DNA of 64,000 nucleotides, taken from contig CM045761.1 of the NCBI GenBank assembly GCA_025200525.1, forward strand, positions 42,602,190-42,666,189, given 5' to 3'. This document shows positions 33,243 through 43,429 of this stretch, one piece after another. A model generated the notes under the pieces. That model did no database searches. It was not told the DNA's origin and saw only the letters and a list, made by a program, of their open reading frames with translations. The stretch comes from Camellia lanceoleosa (Eukaryota; Streptophyta; Magnoliopsida; Ericales; Theaceae). The position numbers were made by a program, and so were the translations under genes. Each line of letters opens with the position of its first letter. The stretch's first letter is position 1.

Positions 33243-33994
33243 TGTTGGTTGTATAAATTGTATAGGCCAATCACGATTCAACACGTGGTATGAGAAGGGC
33301 AATTTGGAAAGGTAATATAAATTGCCAACCATAGTCAGACACGTGTCAACCAATACTGGTAATAATGGGTCTATGTAGCACTAGAATGATCAAGAGATAT
33401 AAGGTGATGTGGCCTAACGGTTACTCACAAGGTTCAAATTTAAAATCAGGAGGAAAACCTAACTGCAGACATGGCGTAGTGGAGCTAACTGTGAGAGTGC
33501 CTGATCAGTGATCATGGAGGGATGTTTCAACGGTTAAAAGCCCATTTCAATGGTTATCATTGAGAAGTATAAATAGCAGGGAATGCCCAAAAAGAAACCC
33601 CAGACTTAGATCCAAAAACCAATTTTTATCTACTTTATTTTCTTTCTAGTTTTTACAGTCATTTACATTTATGCACTTCAAATTCCTGTATTGCACTTTA
33701 TTCATTGGAGTAGTTTTGAATAACTTGTTACTGTAAACCTCTACGAGACTAAGTCAGATCATTATAAGTTTTCATTTTTACTTAATGAAATGCTGCAATT
33801 ATTCTCCATTTAATTGTTATTTACTAAATTCTCCTAAACAAACCACCAGTAAAAGTCCTTTTCATTGAGGTTGAAAGAACTAAAACACAATCATCTAATA
33901 ATTAGTTGGTAACTAATCTTCTGTAAGGACTGATTAATCCTTGCTGACACGTTTAAAATTACAATACTAACCTTCGAAAACGAAAAAGCCAACA
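33243..33994 (+). repeat. 3' LTR of the Tat-type element
   Basis: It is 752 bp, TGTTGG...CCAACA, and matches 9074-9838. About 8 of the first 100 aligned positions differ, nearly all transitions. It keeps the TATAAATAGCAG box near 33569. Confidence 0.85.
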
Positions 33995-33999
33995 AATGC

Positions 34000-34031
34000 T
34001 AAACCCATATGGGCGGGTTTGGGTCGTGAAA
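34000..34031 (+). mobile_element. Solo LTR, right part after the nested insertion
   Basis: The sequence TAAACCCATATGGGCGGGTT continues exactly where the left part stops. It matches the 3' end of the 22840 LTR, which reads TAAACCCATAGGGGCAGGTT and then TGGGTCGTGACA. It ends GTGAAA and is followed by AAGAG at 34032-34036, identical to the five bases at 8342-8346 before the left part. This restores a target duplication around the whole nest. Confidence 0.75.
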
Positions 34032-34036
34032 AAGAG

Positions 34037-34887
34037 AGAAAGAAGTTTCGGATCTAGAGTTTGTCAAAGAAGAAAAAGAGACGGTAGGGTTGTGATTCGT
34101 ATCGAATGAAAGATGATACGTAGGCGGTGGAAGGGTTGAGCGGCAGTTCTGGAGAGAATAAGGGATGACGGGAAGAAAGATGAGGAGTGAGGTAGAGTTG
34201 TCGGAGGTAGAGGACGATTGGCCGATGGTGGGACTAAGCGGCGGTGAAAGATAACAGGCAACGATGGTAAAGGTAAAGGAGATAGTGATAGGCGGTGATG
34301 GGATGAAATTAGGGTTTTAAATGTGAATAGGTGTAAAGAGAAGATGAATTGATAGGAATGAAGATATATGCAAAATTATGAATAGTGTAATAAGATAAAA
34401 GGTAATGTAATAAGGAATAGTATGTAAAGAGATAAGTATATAACAATATTAGGTATCATGAAAAATCTTTCATGAAAATAATTATGAAAATTTTGTGACC
34501 TTTAAATTATACTTAAAATAAAATACCATATATTAATCAAGATAATTCAAAAATTATAAATATTTGATAATTATTTTGATGATTCTTAACTTTTTCCATA
34601 ACTATATGGCGTAAGTAGAATTACCGATAAAAAGATGTATAAATTCAAAGGAAAAAGGTAGCGCCAGTAGCAAGCAGCGCTCTTTTTCTAACGTAATCCC
34701 ATTTTAACCGGTCCTTCCTTCCAAAACCTGAGAGAGAGAGAGAGAGAGAATAAAAAAAAAGAAAAAAAAGAAATCCATGTGTTGTTGGCCGTGCCTTTGT
34801 CCGCGGCGATCGCAACGGTCACTTCTCTTTCTCTCTCTCTCTGACTCCGACAACTCATCGATCGTTCTTCACTCAATCTCGGCCACG
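34037..34887. other. EXO5 upstream region
   Basis: About 850 bp lie between the nested retrotransposons and the EXO5 start. The first 300 bp are purine-rich on the plus strand without a supported gene. The middle is AT-rich. The likely 5' UTR (from about 34690) has a (GA)n tract at 34730-34748 and an A-rich run. No TATA box stands out, as is common for housekeeping genes with a CT/GA leader. The remaining promoter of EXO5 must lie largely in this interval or within the transposons. Confidence 0.45.
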
Positions 34888-37800
34888 ATGACCGACCCAC
34901 AACAACCTCCCACTCACACTCACTCCTCCCCACAAACCCACAACGACAAAACCAACAACGAAATCACTACTACTATTCACATCCCAATCGAGATCGTGAG
35001 CGACGAAGAAATGGCTCTCATCGAAGCTGCTTTTGCCGCCACTCGCTCTTCTCTCACCTCTTCTATTTCACTCTCTTCTTCTTCTTCTTCATCTTCTTCT
35101 TCTCTCTTCTCGTCTCAATTTCAGCGAAATGCTGCGAGGTCGATTCAGTCCATCACTCTCCTCTCCAAACGGAGTTTATATACGCAACCCACTTCGGTGG
35201 GAGACATAGAGGATGTTGTTGGAGGTGGAATTAGGAGGAAGAGGACTACCCTGAAGAGTAATCGACCCGTTGACTCCTTTTTGCATCGCTTTCGGAGGAA
35301 GAGAGCCTTGTCTGTCACTGATATTACTGCCACGGTAATATATGTGTCTTTTGTTTGTTTGTTTGTAGATTTTCTTTTCTTTTCTTCTCTTTTCTTTTTT
35401 ATCTTCTTCTTCTCCTTCTCCTTCTTCTGGGTTTTCAGGAACGAATTCTTGTGTGTGTGTGTGTGTGTTTTTCTTTCTGGAATTCGGATATTTTAATTGT
35501 TTTTTGGAATTTGAAAATTGTTCAATTACTGTTGTTGTGGTGTTGCTATATTTGGGATAGAATTGAGTTTGGTTGTTTTTTTAAATGGTTTTAATAGTTG
35601 TGGTGTGGCTATTATGGAACAATAATTGTTGTTTCAATTTGAATATATGAATGATTTGGAGTTGATTAATGAAAGCTAATTGATTGTCTACTAGTATACG
35701 CATAGTTTGAATTTAGATACAGGGGGCTACTTATGAATAGTTCCTTGGATTTTCTTGATTCTGTTTGGTTTCAACCAAGATTTCAGATTTTATTTATTTT
35801 TATTGCGAAAGAAGAAGAGATAAGAATCAAAGAATTAAAAAGGAATACAGTCTACAAACACATCAACAACAAAAAATTAAAAACAAAAAGAAAACAAGAA
35901 TTCAGAAAAAGCAAAATAAAGGAGAATGAAATCAACAGGCAGAGTTTATAACATAATCATGGTTAGTTCATGAATAAAATTTAGAATCATTTCAAATTGG
36001 ATATGATATAAATTGCTTTCTGTCTACCGAATTTCTATTATTTCAAGGCATATATAGAAACTTCAATACTATTTTATTTTGTTTGTGGCATTGACCATTA
36101 TGTATAAGTTAACATGCAAATTTTTGGAAGGATTTTCAAGCAATAATTGCTTTGAATCATTAAGCGATCATTCATCTTTTCCATTTTTTATGGCATTCTA
36201 TACAGTGAATTCTGTAATTTACTGATCGACAGTTTATTAACAGTATTTTCTGGCTGCACTTTATTAAGCTAGTACACGCAGAGAATTTGGCAAAAAAAGA
36301 CTTCATATTTTCTAGAATTATTTAGGTTGTGTTTGGATCGTGGAAACAGAGAAAAATGTGGGTGGTTCTTTAGGACTTGAAAAATGTAGAGCGGGTGGGA
36401 CTCAGGTTTTTTTAGGACTTGAAAATATAAATTAATATATTTTAGTAGTTGTGTGCACTCGAGTTAATTATTAGGTGTCACCTCATTAATCCGTAATCCT
36501 ATAAGAATAAGGCATCCTTGACTCTTGAAAACCTAGTAATCATTTTCACATTATGATTTTGTATATAAATGTTTTTTCCTTATTTTTTTTGAAATTTTTT
36601 CTTAACATGGAAATGTTTTGTTTTTTTTCTTTTAGTTTTGGTGCAGGGAAATTGATTAGATTTATCTCACATTTGTCTTCATTTCATGTTAACATTAGGA
36701 ATGGTGTGAAAAACAAATGGAATTCTCTCTACTGTTTGGCAAACCGGAAAAGACTACAGCAATGAAAGCCGGTATTGCTCGCCATGCAGTACTTGAGGAA
36801 GAGGTATGCTTTTGAACTCTAAACTAGATTTCATTTAAATTATTTGATATTCTCAGCTTATCACGAAAAATATAGAATTCTTTCATGTGAGCATACTTTT
36901 TGTTGACTGTGACTATCAAAATTCTTATCTATGCTTGTAAAATAGTTCTTTTCTGAGATCATTCTATCATCTTCTTGATGAATTTATTTTAACTATGACA
37001 GTTAGTTTAGTTGTTTGCTATCATTGAAATCTTGCTAGTTGTGCGAAATAAATTTCTTGCAATAGAAGTAACTTTTCAAGATGGAAAATACTTTTTACAA
37101 ACAAAATGGTACCAAGATCTAGAGTTTATGTGAGGTTACACGTTTTTTTGTTTTTGAAAAGTTTTGATAGAATTTAGCTTTTATAGCTTTTGCCTTACAT
37201 AATAAATATGGTCATGGAGCTACTCGAGATTTTCTATAGATGGTATTTGGATTGAGTAGTTTTGATTTGAGCTTGGAAATTAAGTCTGATGCTGGAATTA
37301 TTGAGGATCTGGATCTTGGAATAATAGGTGAGTGATGTCGCTTCAATAATCAAGCAACCTATGATTTTCTACTCATCTGTCATTGAAAATTTAGGTGTCC
37401 AAAAAGCATCACTAGAGTTTTTGATCCAATTAGTGGTGGTAACATCACAATGTGATCGTCATTGCCTGCTTCCTTTTTCCTTAGCGTGCCTGCACAAGTT
37501 ATTGCCTGTCAGTTTGTTTAACATCCCAAAAGTTGTTTCTTTATCTTTTCATTTGGAATATAAGCTAACATTTTTCAATCTTAATTTTGTATTTGTGAGA
37601 TCATTCTGATATAATTGTAATTTAATTTTTGTGCATTTGGGAGTAGCCAACCAAAAACACTTTGTATTCCGTTTTCATCTTTTATGTCCTTTGTGATGTT
37701 GTTTGACCCTGACTTTCATAAGTGGCAGGTTGTAAAAAGGGTAAAAGTTCGTATCGGAACGGTCGAAGATGTATGGGCTTTAAAATTTATGAATTTCATG

Positions 37801-40800
37801 ACCGGTGTAAATCAATTATTGTCTGACGGTGGTTTAACACGCGAGTTGCCCCTGTAAGTTTACTTATTATCTCTGAAGGTTTTGCATGTTGATTTATTTA
37901 TCAAAAAAAGTTTAAGATGTAAATAAATGGTAAGAGAGAATTTATTTTGACTCCTGTGGTTATTATGTATTTTGATGATTTTTTGGATATCTTGGATGGT
38001 GACCATAGGACTCACTAGTGACTTTATCGTGACTTTCATATTAGCATTGCATGTTGATTTACATGGTAATTTTGATTTTAATTTATATATATATATATAT
38101 TTGGGGGGAGAAGTTTAATAACATATACTGATTAATTTAATTGCCTTTGATCTCATAACATTGTTTGTTGACATTTTTTGGTCTCTGTTGGACTAACTTC
38201 TTGTACATTGCAGAGTAGGTTATGTGGAAGGTGTATGGATGGTGGGAGTAGTTGATGAAATTCGAATGCCTGTAAATGAGACTCAGAAGAACCCAACATT
38301 ATTAGACATAAAAACTCGTGTACAAGCAACTGTGCCTAGTGAACCACAACGAAGAAATGGAATGTATGCATTTTCTTTTCATGCAGCTTTTGTGAATGAT
38401 TTGTAGAAGCATATTGTTGCCTCATAATCTGTTAAAAGTTTTAGTCAGAAATAGAATGACAATTCTTTGACCATGAATGAGTATTCATTTTTGCAGGCTG
38501 CAGTTGATGTGCTATAAGTATTTGTGGGACAGTTTAGCTGCTGATAAATTCCCTACGGGACAATTCTTTGATTTCTTTTCTTTAAATCCAAATTGCATTT
38601 TATCTGAAGAAATCAGAGCGAACTCTGTTAAGTCAGGTTTTCCCGCAGAGGTAATAAATTCCCCTTTCTTCTTCTGAAGTGATTTTCAAAAATTAAAAAT
38701 ATATAATAAAGAAAACAAAACATTGAAAAATGAAGATTAAAAGCAAATAACAAAAAATTGGGATATTCTGATGCAGAATGACAGCTTAGTTGGGTTTTTA
38801 TTGGTTATTTAATTATCTGATCCTTGGTATAAGTGATATTATGCTTGCGCCTTTATTTTTAGTTTATCTCGTCTTAATTTTGAAGGGAAAAAAAGGGTTC
38901 ATCTCATCTTGGCTGTGTGTGCAGACTCTTGATGAGTTAGTGAGGTATTTCCGGAATACTTGCCGCATACTTCCTCCAGCTCATGACCAGCTATTGTTGC
39001 GGTGAGTTCAAAAACGAGGCCAGTGGATACTTCTGTAATTATTTTTCCCTCCCCAATCTCTTTTGGTTCAAGGTTGGATATTTCAATTTTCAAGTTTTTA
39101 AATACATACTTCATTTGTAAAGACAATCAACCTTTGATACCTTCGCAAGTAATTTTTCTTCAAAGCTCCCTCCTCCCCTTGGATAAAATAACCTGTGCTT
39201 AAATCCCTAGTTAGGCTCTGTTTGGCAACAGCTAAGTTAACAGTGATTGTTTTTAAATTTGTGTCCATTTTGTCCTTCAATGTAAGAAGAAAAAAAATTA
39301 TAGAAATCCAAAAAAAGGTTCACTCAAGACCCCAAAAAAAAAGGGAAAAATTATCCATAGGTTATGTTTGAAATATGTGTACACTATTTAATACAACTTT
39401 TTGAGTAGACCCAAAAGTCTTACTCTCTCTCTCTCTCTCTCTCTCTCTCTGCTTTGTACCTCATTCTTTACGTTTTTCTCACTTTTTTTTTGCGTTTTCC
39501 TCCCCGTTTGTTTGTCATGGACAACGACCGGTGATTACACATTTCTTATTCTATTTCTCTTTCTAATATATAATCACCGGTGACCGACGATCACCATTGA
39601 TTGGAGTTCACTGGCAACTACCAACCATCGACATCAACTTGTGATTTCATCCTCATCGACGGCGAAGAAGATGAGTAGATCTACTCAAATCTGATGAGTA
39701 GATCTACATGAGATCTGACTAGATCTAAACAAAAAATAGTTGCCGGAACACAATATTCTTTCTATATCTATTCTTTCCTTCGATTTCTCAATTTTTCTAC
39801 ATTTTCTCTGTTACACAAGTCTATTTTTCTATTTTAATAGAAAAAAAAATTTTAAATTCTGAATAAGTTGTTTTTGAGTATTAGTTACATGCGGTGAAAA
39901 CTGTAAAATTTTGCAGTTTCAATTTTTTTTGGTGCTGGAATGAATCATGGTTTAAAACTGCAAAATTTTACAGTTTCATAACATTCTTTAAAACTGCAAA
40001 ATTTTGCAGTTTCATAACATTCTTTAAAACTGTAAAATTTTGTATTTTCATAATATTCTTTAGAACTGTAAAATTTTGCAGTTTCATAACATGTTTTTCA
40101 GTTTGTTTAATAAGAATAAATACTTGATAGATTTTTTCTCTGAAACTATAACATTTTACAATTTCAAAACTTGTTTTTTAGTTTGATCAAAATTAGAGAT
40201 TATTTGCTTAAACCCTACAAAAATTGAAAAATAACATATGTTTTTTCCATTGTTGCTGTTTTTTGTCGTTACATTTTTTTTCCTTTTAGTTTATCAATAT
40301 TTAGCACATTTTGCTATGTTTTTTCGCTCTAATTTCTCCATTTATTCTTTTTTTTTTTTTTTTGGTAATATTCTGGACATTTTAGTGAGTCTCCAATGAT
40401 GTTGTGCTTAACGTCCAGCGAATGTTCTGAACATTCCGATGACTTCCACTGGCATTCATAACAGTCTGGTGAACTTCCGGCGACTTCCCGGTGATGTTGA
40501 ACATTCTGGCAAGTCTCCAGTGATTGTCTGACGGAAGTCCGATGGTAGTGGATGTAACAGCATCTATGAAAAAAAAAATGGGCTGGAGGCGAGCGTGGGG
40601 CGGGGATGCGGGGCGCAGAGAGCGAGGCAGCACAGGACAGAGGGGCGACGAGTGGCCGAGGAGACGACGATCTTCTCTCTCTCTCTCCTCTCCTCCTCTC
40701 TCCTCTCCCTCTCTTTCTCTTTCTCTCCCTCTTCCTCTGAGTTTAAAAATCAAAAAAAAGAAAAAAAAAAAAAAAAAAAAAAAATCCCCAAAAATTTTGT

Positions 40801-41490
40801 CGGTTTGGGCTTTAATTTGGGGCGAAAATGAGCTAAAAAATATTTTCCAAAAAAATTTTTTTTAAAAAATAAGATTTTTTGGTAATAATTAAAAATATAT
40901 ATGACTAATTGGTACAAGTATTTTGTTTTGGGATTAGATGGGTACCTAGTTGTTTGGTCATCATCCGATTATTTTTATATTTGAAAATCTTCTCACTAGG
41001 GTTGAAGTTAATTTGGATGACTTCAGGTTCTTCATATGCTGGAAAAAAAAAAAAAATTGTCATGTTCTTGCAGTAGCTTTTTTTCTTTTTTTTTTTCATG
41101 AAACCTTTTAGATCTGTCTAGACTACATAATCCTGAAAATTTTAAAAATAAAAAAAGTTCAGGAGAGACTAAAAATAAGCAAACTGTTTTAGGATTTTTC
41201 AAGAAAAAATAGCTTAACATGAACTGCTTTTCTTATTCATCTATTTTGGTTTTTATTTTCTTGTGGGGGGCTGCAGATATGAATTGCAAGAAGATCATTC
41301 ATTCATCAGTGAAGATCAATTTAGTTATGATTCTGATTGGCTTAAGGGCCAAATTCAGAGTAGTCTTCAGTTCTGGCAGGGAGAGCGAGAAGCCAAATAT
41401 GCTCCCGAGGAAGAGAGATGGAAATGCAAGTTCTGTAAGTTTGCTTCTGTGTGTCCAATCAACGCTAGCCCCACTGGTAAACCAATGTAG
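34888..41490 (+). CDS. EXO5: Exonuclease V (EXO5/DEM1-like), seven exons
   Basis: Exons by GT-AG borders and reading frame: 34888-35334, 36699-36803, 37729-37853, 38214-38363, 38497-38650, 38925-39001 and 41277-41490, giving about 423 residues with no stop. Residues about 50-80 are a poly-Ser run encoded by TCT repeats. The nuclease fold carries GIARHAVLE (exon 2), VVDEIRM and LLDIKTR (exon 4, the Asp and D-x-K of PD-(D/E)XK), and LMCYKYLWD (exon 5). Cys in EWCEKQ (exon 2) and [10 protein letters not shown] (exon 7) are the four Fe-S ligands of this RecB/AddB-like family. The enzyme degrades single-stranded DNA in genome maintenance; plant copies are sometimes annotated as chloroplastic, and no clear transit peptide is seen here. 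An in-frame ATG at 34777 is an alternative start, but the residues added look like leader sequence. At the exon 4/5 junction the protein reads NGMLQLM, where relatives have Arg for Met. Confidence 0.9.
39210..40870. other. Repeat-rich insertion in EXO5 intron 6
   Basis: Intron 6 (39002-41276) is 2.3 kb, far longer than introns 3-5. It holds, in order, a GGCTCTGTTTGGCAAC phrase typical of MITE starts, a (TC)n tract at 39423-39450, an 11-bp inverted repeat ACCGGTGATTA/TAATCACCGGT at 39527-39537 and 39571-39581, repeated GAGTAGATCTAC phrases, a palindromic minisatellite, a GC-rich block at 40380-40740 and a 40-bp A-rich tract. It looks like one or more transposon insertions, but I could not find paired ends. 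Confidence 0.5.
39947..40095. repeat. Palindromic minisatellite, about four 36-bp units
   Basis: The unit TTTAAAACTGCAAAATTTTG followed by CAGTTTCATAACATTC is repeated with small changes. The copy at 39991-40012 is a perfect 22-bp palindrome whose halves are AAACTGCAAAA and its complement. Each unit can fold into a hairpin. It lies inside EXO5 intron 6. Confidence 0.85.
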
Positions 41491-42844
41491 AGAGAAAATA
41501 CTAACAACCCTTTTCTCTCGGCAGTCCATTTGATATTCTCCCCCAGTAATGTTCTTGACCTCACCTTTCTGCAAAGAAGCAACAATTTTAGGGTAGTGCT
41601 TCTTTGTAGCTTTGTTTGACTGGTGGAGAGGTGGTGGCATATGTTTGGTAGGCCATCCCGATCTGCTATACCATAGGTCACGTATGTAGTATTTATGTAC
41701 AAGCCTCTTTTGCAGGCTGTGATGATTCATTGTTGTGCAGTATTCATAGCAAATTCATTGTAATGAGCTTGTATGTATCATTTTATGTACAAGCCCTACT
41801 TTATAGGCTCTGGTGATTCATTCTTGTAACCTACTGACTTATCATTCCTTAAATTATAGTATTGTTTACCTAATTATTTGTAAGTTGCTGAGTCTCTCTC
41901 TCTCTCTCGTGTGTGTCTGTGTGTGTCTGTGTGCACGCTTCTGTTGCATACTGCTAATATGTGTAGGAAGTGATTTTGTGGGTGATTGAGAGGGAAGGGG
42001 AGAGGCGTGGGCATGGTGTGGTGGTGGTGTTAGTGTAGAGAAGAAAGGGAACAAAAATTGAAAAATAAAAAGAAAGGTGGGTTAAGGTTTATGTGTACAA
42101 GGGGAAAATGTAATTTTAGTTCTGTTAATTCAATTGCAATTTTCGTTATTATGGAAAAGATTGGTGTAATTATGTTAAAAATTATAAAATATATTATATT
42201 TTTACAAATTTAAGAGGAGGTCGATGTAATGTACTTCTTATTTGAAGCATTGAAATGGACTTGTGATAAATCTCACGAGTCTAAACAATATCCTTTTAAA
42301 TTGAACTGGAGAGAAAGAAGTATAGTTAAAATAAATACTACAAATAAGCAAAATAGGTGCATAAAACAACAAATTTGTCTAGTTCTTAAAACATTGTAAA
42401 AACACATTATTATAAAATGTCTGATTTATAATTGTAAATAAGTTTTTTGTGTATAAATTTTATTTTATAGATTATTTTTTAAAAAGAATTAACATATTGT
42501 GGACATTTAAATTTAGGAGAAAAAATTCAAGAGCAAAATTACATTAGTGATTCTTACATCTACTTTTTGTGTCATTTTGGTCTCTATAAACGTATTTATC
42601 TACATGTCTTGACTAATAAATTTATCATTGTAAATTTATTCATAAAAACAAAAAAGACTTAATGGGTTATTAGGACCTATTAGAAATTTGTCCTATGTTT
42701 CAATTGACGCAATTTTAACCTTTAATTTTAAATTTTGTATCAATTTGATCTAATTGATAATATTATTAGTATTTTTGATGAAAAATTATTACTAAATTAG
42801 TTGAGGTTAACTCATTGAGTTAAGTAAGTTTATAATTTTACTTT
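41491..42844. other. EXO5 3' UTR and intergenic DNA
   Basis: The first 380 bp are probably 3' UTR. They contain two related copies of ATGTACAAGCC...TGATTCATT...TTGT near 41695 and 41785, and TTGTAA-type signals near 41760 and 41824. A (TC)n and (TG)n tract follows at 41895-41935. The rest is AT-rich with no gene seen. Confidence 0.5.
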
Positions 42845-43108
42845 GGGTAAATTACATTGACACCCTCTGAGGTTTATATTTATTACAGTTTCTCCCCTCA
42901 CCTTTTGAAAGTTACATCCCCCTCCCTGAGGTTTAAAGTTTCATTACAGATTGCCCCCTGAGATTTAAAGTTTCATAGCAGTTCCTCCCCTCACCGTAAT
43001 GATCATCATACATTAAATTAAATTAACAAGGGGGTCAGTGTAATTTCCCAAATGTGAGAAGAGATCTGTAATAAATATAAACCTCAGGGGTGTCAGTGTA
43101 ATTTACCC
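42845..43108. mobile_element. Mutator-like MITE with perfect 9-bp target duplication
   Basis: The element is 264 bp. The ends are inverted repeats of at least 30 bp: GGGTAAATTACATTGACACC on the left and GGTGTCAGTGTAATTTACCC on the right, extending into CTGAGGTTTATATTTATTAC and its complement. TTTTACTTT flanks both sides (42836-42844 and 43109-43117). A 9-bp duplication with long terminal repeats is characteristic of Mutator-like elements. The interior has two or three copies of a GAGGTTTAAAGTTTCATTAC-like phrase. Confidence 0.9.
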
Positions 43109-43429
43109 TTTTACTTTTAAAAATATGACACGTCCCAATTATGTATATATTTTTCATAAAAAAAAATATAAAAAGTTATAATCAATTAGATCAAATTAAG
43201 ATAAATTCATAAATTTATGATTAAAATTGAATCAACTGAAATTATAAAGATAAAAATAATATAGAAACCAAAGTACAAGAATTATTGGTGTAATTTACCC
43301 AAAATTCAATAATCGTGATATGGGCATGTAGTGTATCAATAAATGAATTTCTCAATGAATTAGCCAATATAGGTTAAATCAACTCTAGTCATTAATCACT
43401 ACTGCATAAATGTTTACACTTATTAAATA
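43109..43429. other. Intergenic, no gene seen
   Basis: AT-rich DNA between the Mutator-like MITE and the Helitron-like array; nothing further can be supported. Confidence 0.4.

Larger units (their letters stand above)
9074..33994 (+). mobile_element. Tat-lineage Ty3/gypsy retrotransposon (outer element, interrupted)
   Basis: The element is delimited by LTRs at 9074-9838 and 33243-33994, both starting TGTTGG and ending GCCAACA. It is flanked by GATGC (9069-9073) and AATGC (33995-33999), a 5-bp target duplication with one change. Without the inner insertion it is about 15.2 kb. The order is PBS, gag, protease, reverse transcriptase, RNase H, a second RNase H, integrase, and then about 5.5 kb holding genes on the opposite strand. 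The second RNase H and the extra genes between pol and the 3' LTR are hallmarks of the Tat lineage. The two LTRs differ at roughly 8 of the first 100 positions, more than the inner element's LTRs, which fits an older insertion. Every gene is broken by stops or frameshifts, so it cannot move on its own. Confidence 0.85.

Noticed and set aside
40382..40865. Overlapping open frames on both strands in a GC-rich block
   Set aside because: They lie within EXO5 intron 6, are made of (CT)n, (GA)n and poly-A derived residues, and have no domain.
41299..41730. Minus-strand open frames over the last EXO5 exon
   Set aside because: Shadow of exon 7 and the 3' UTR.
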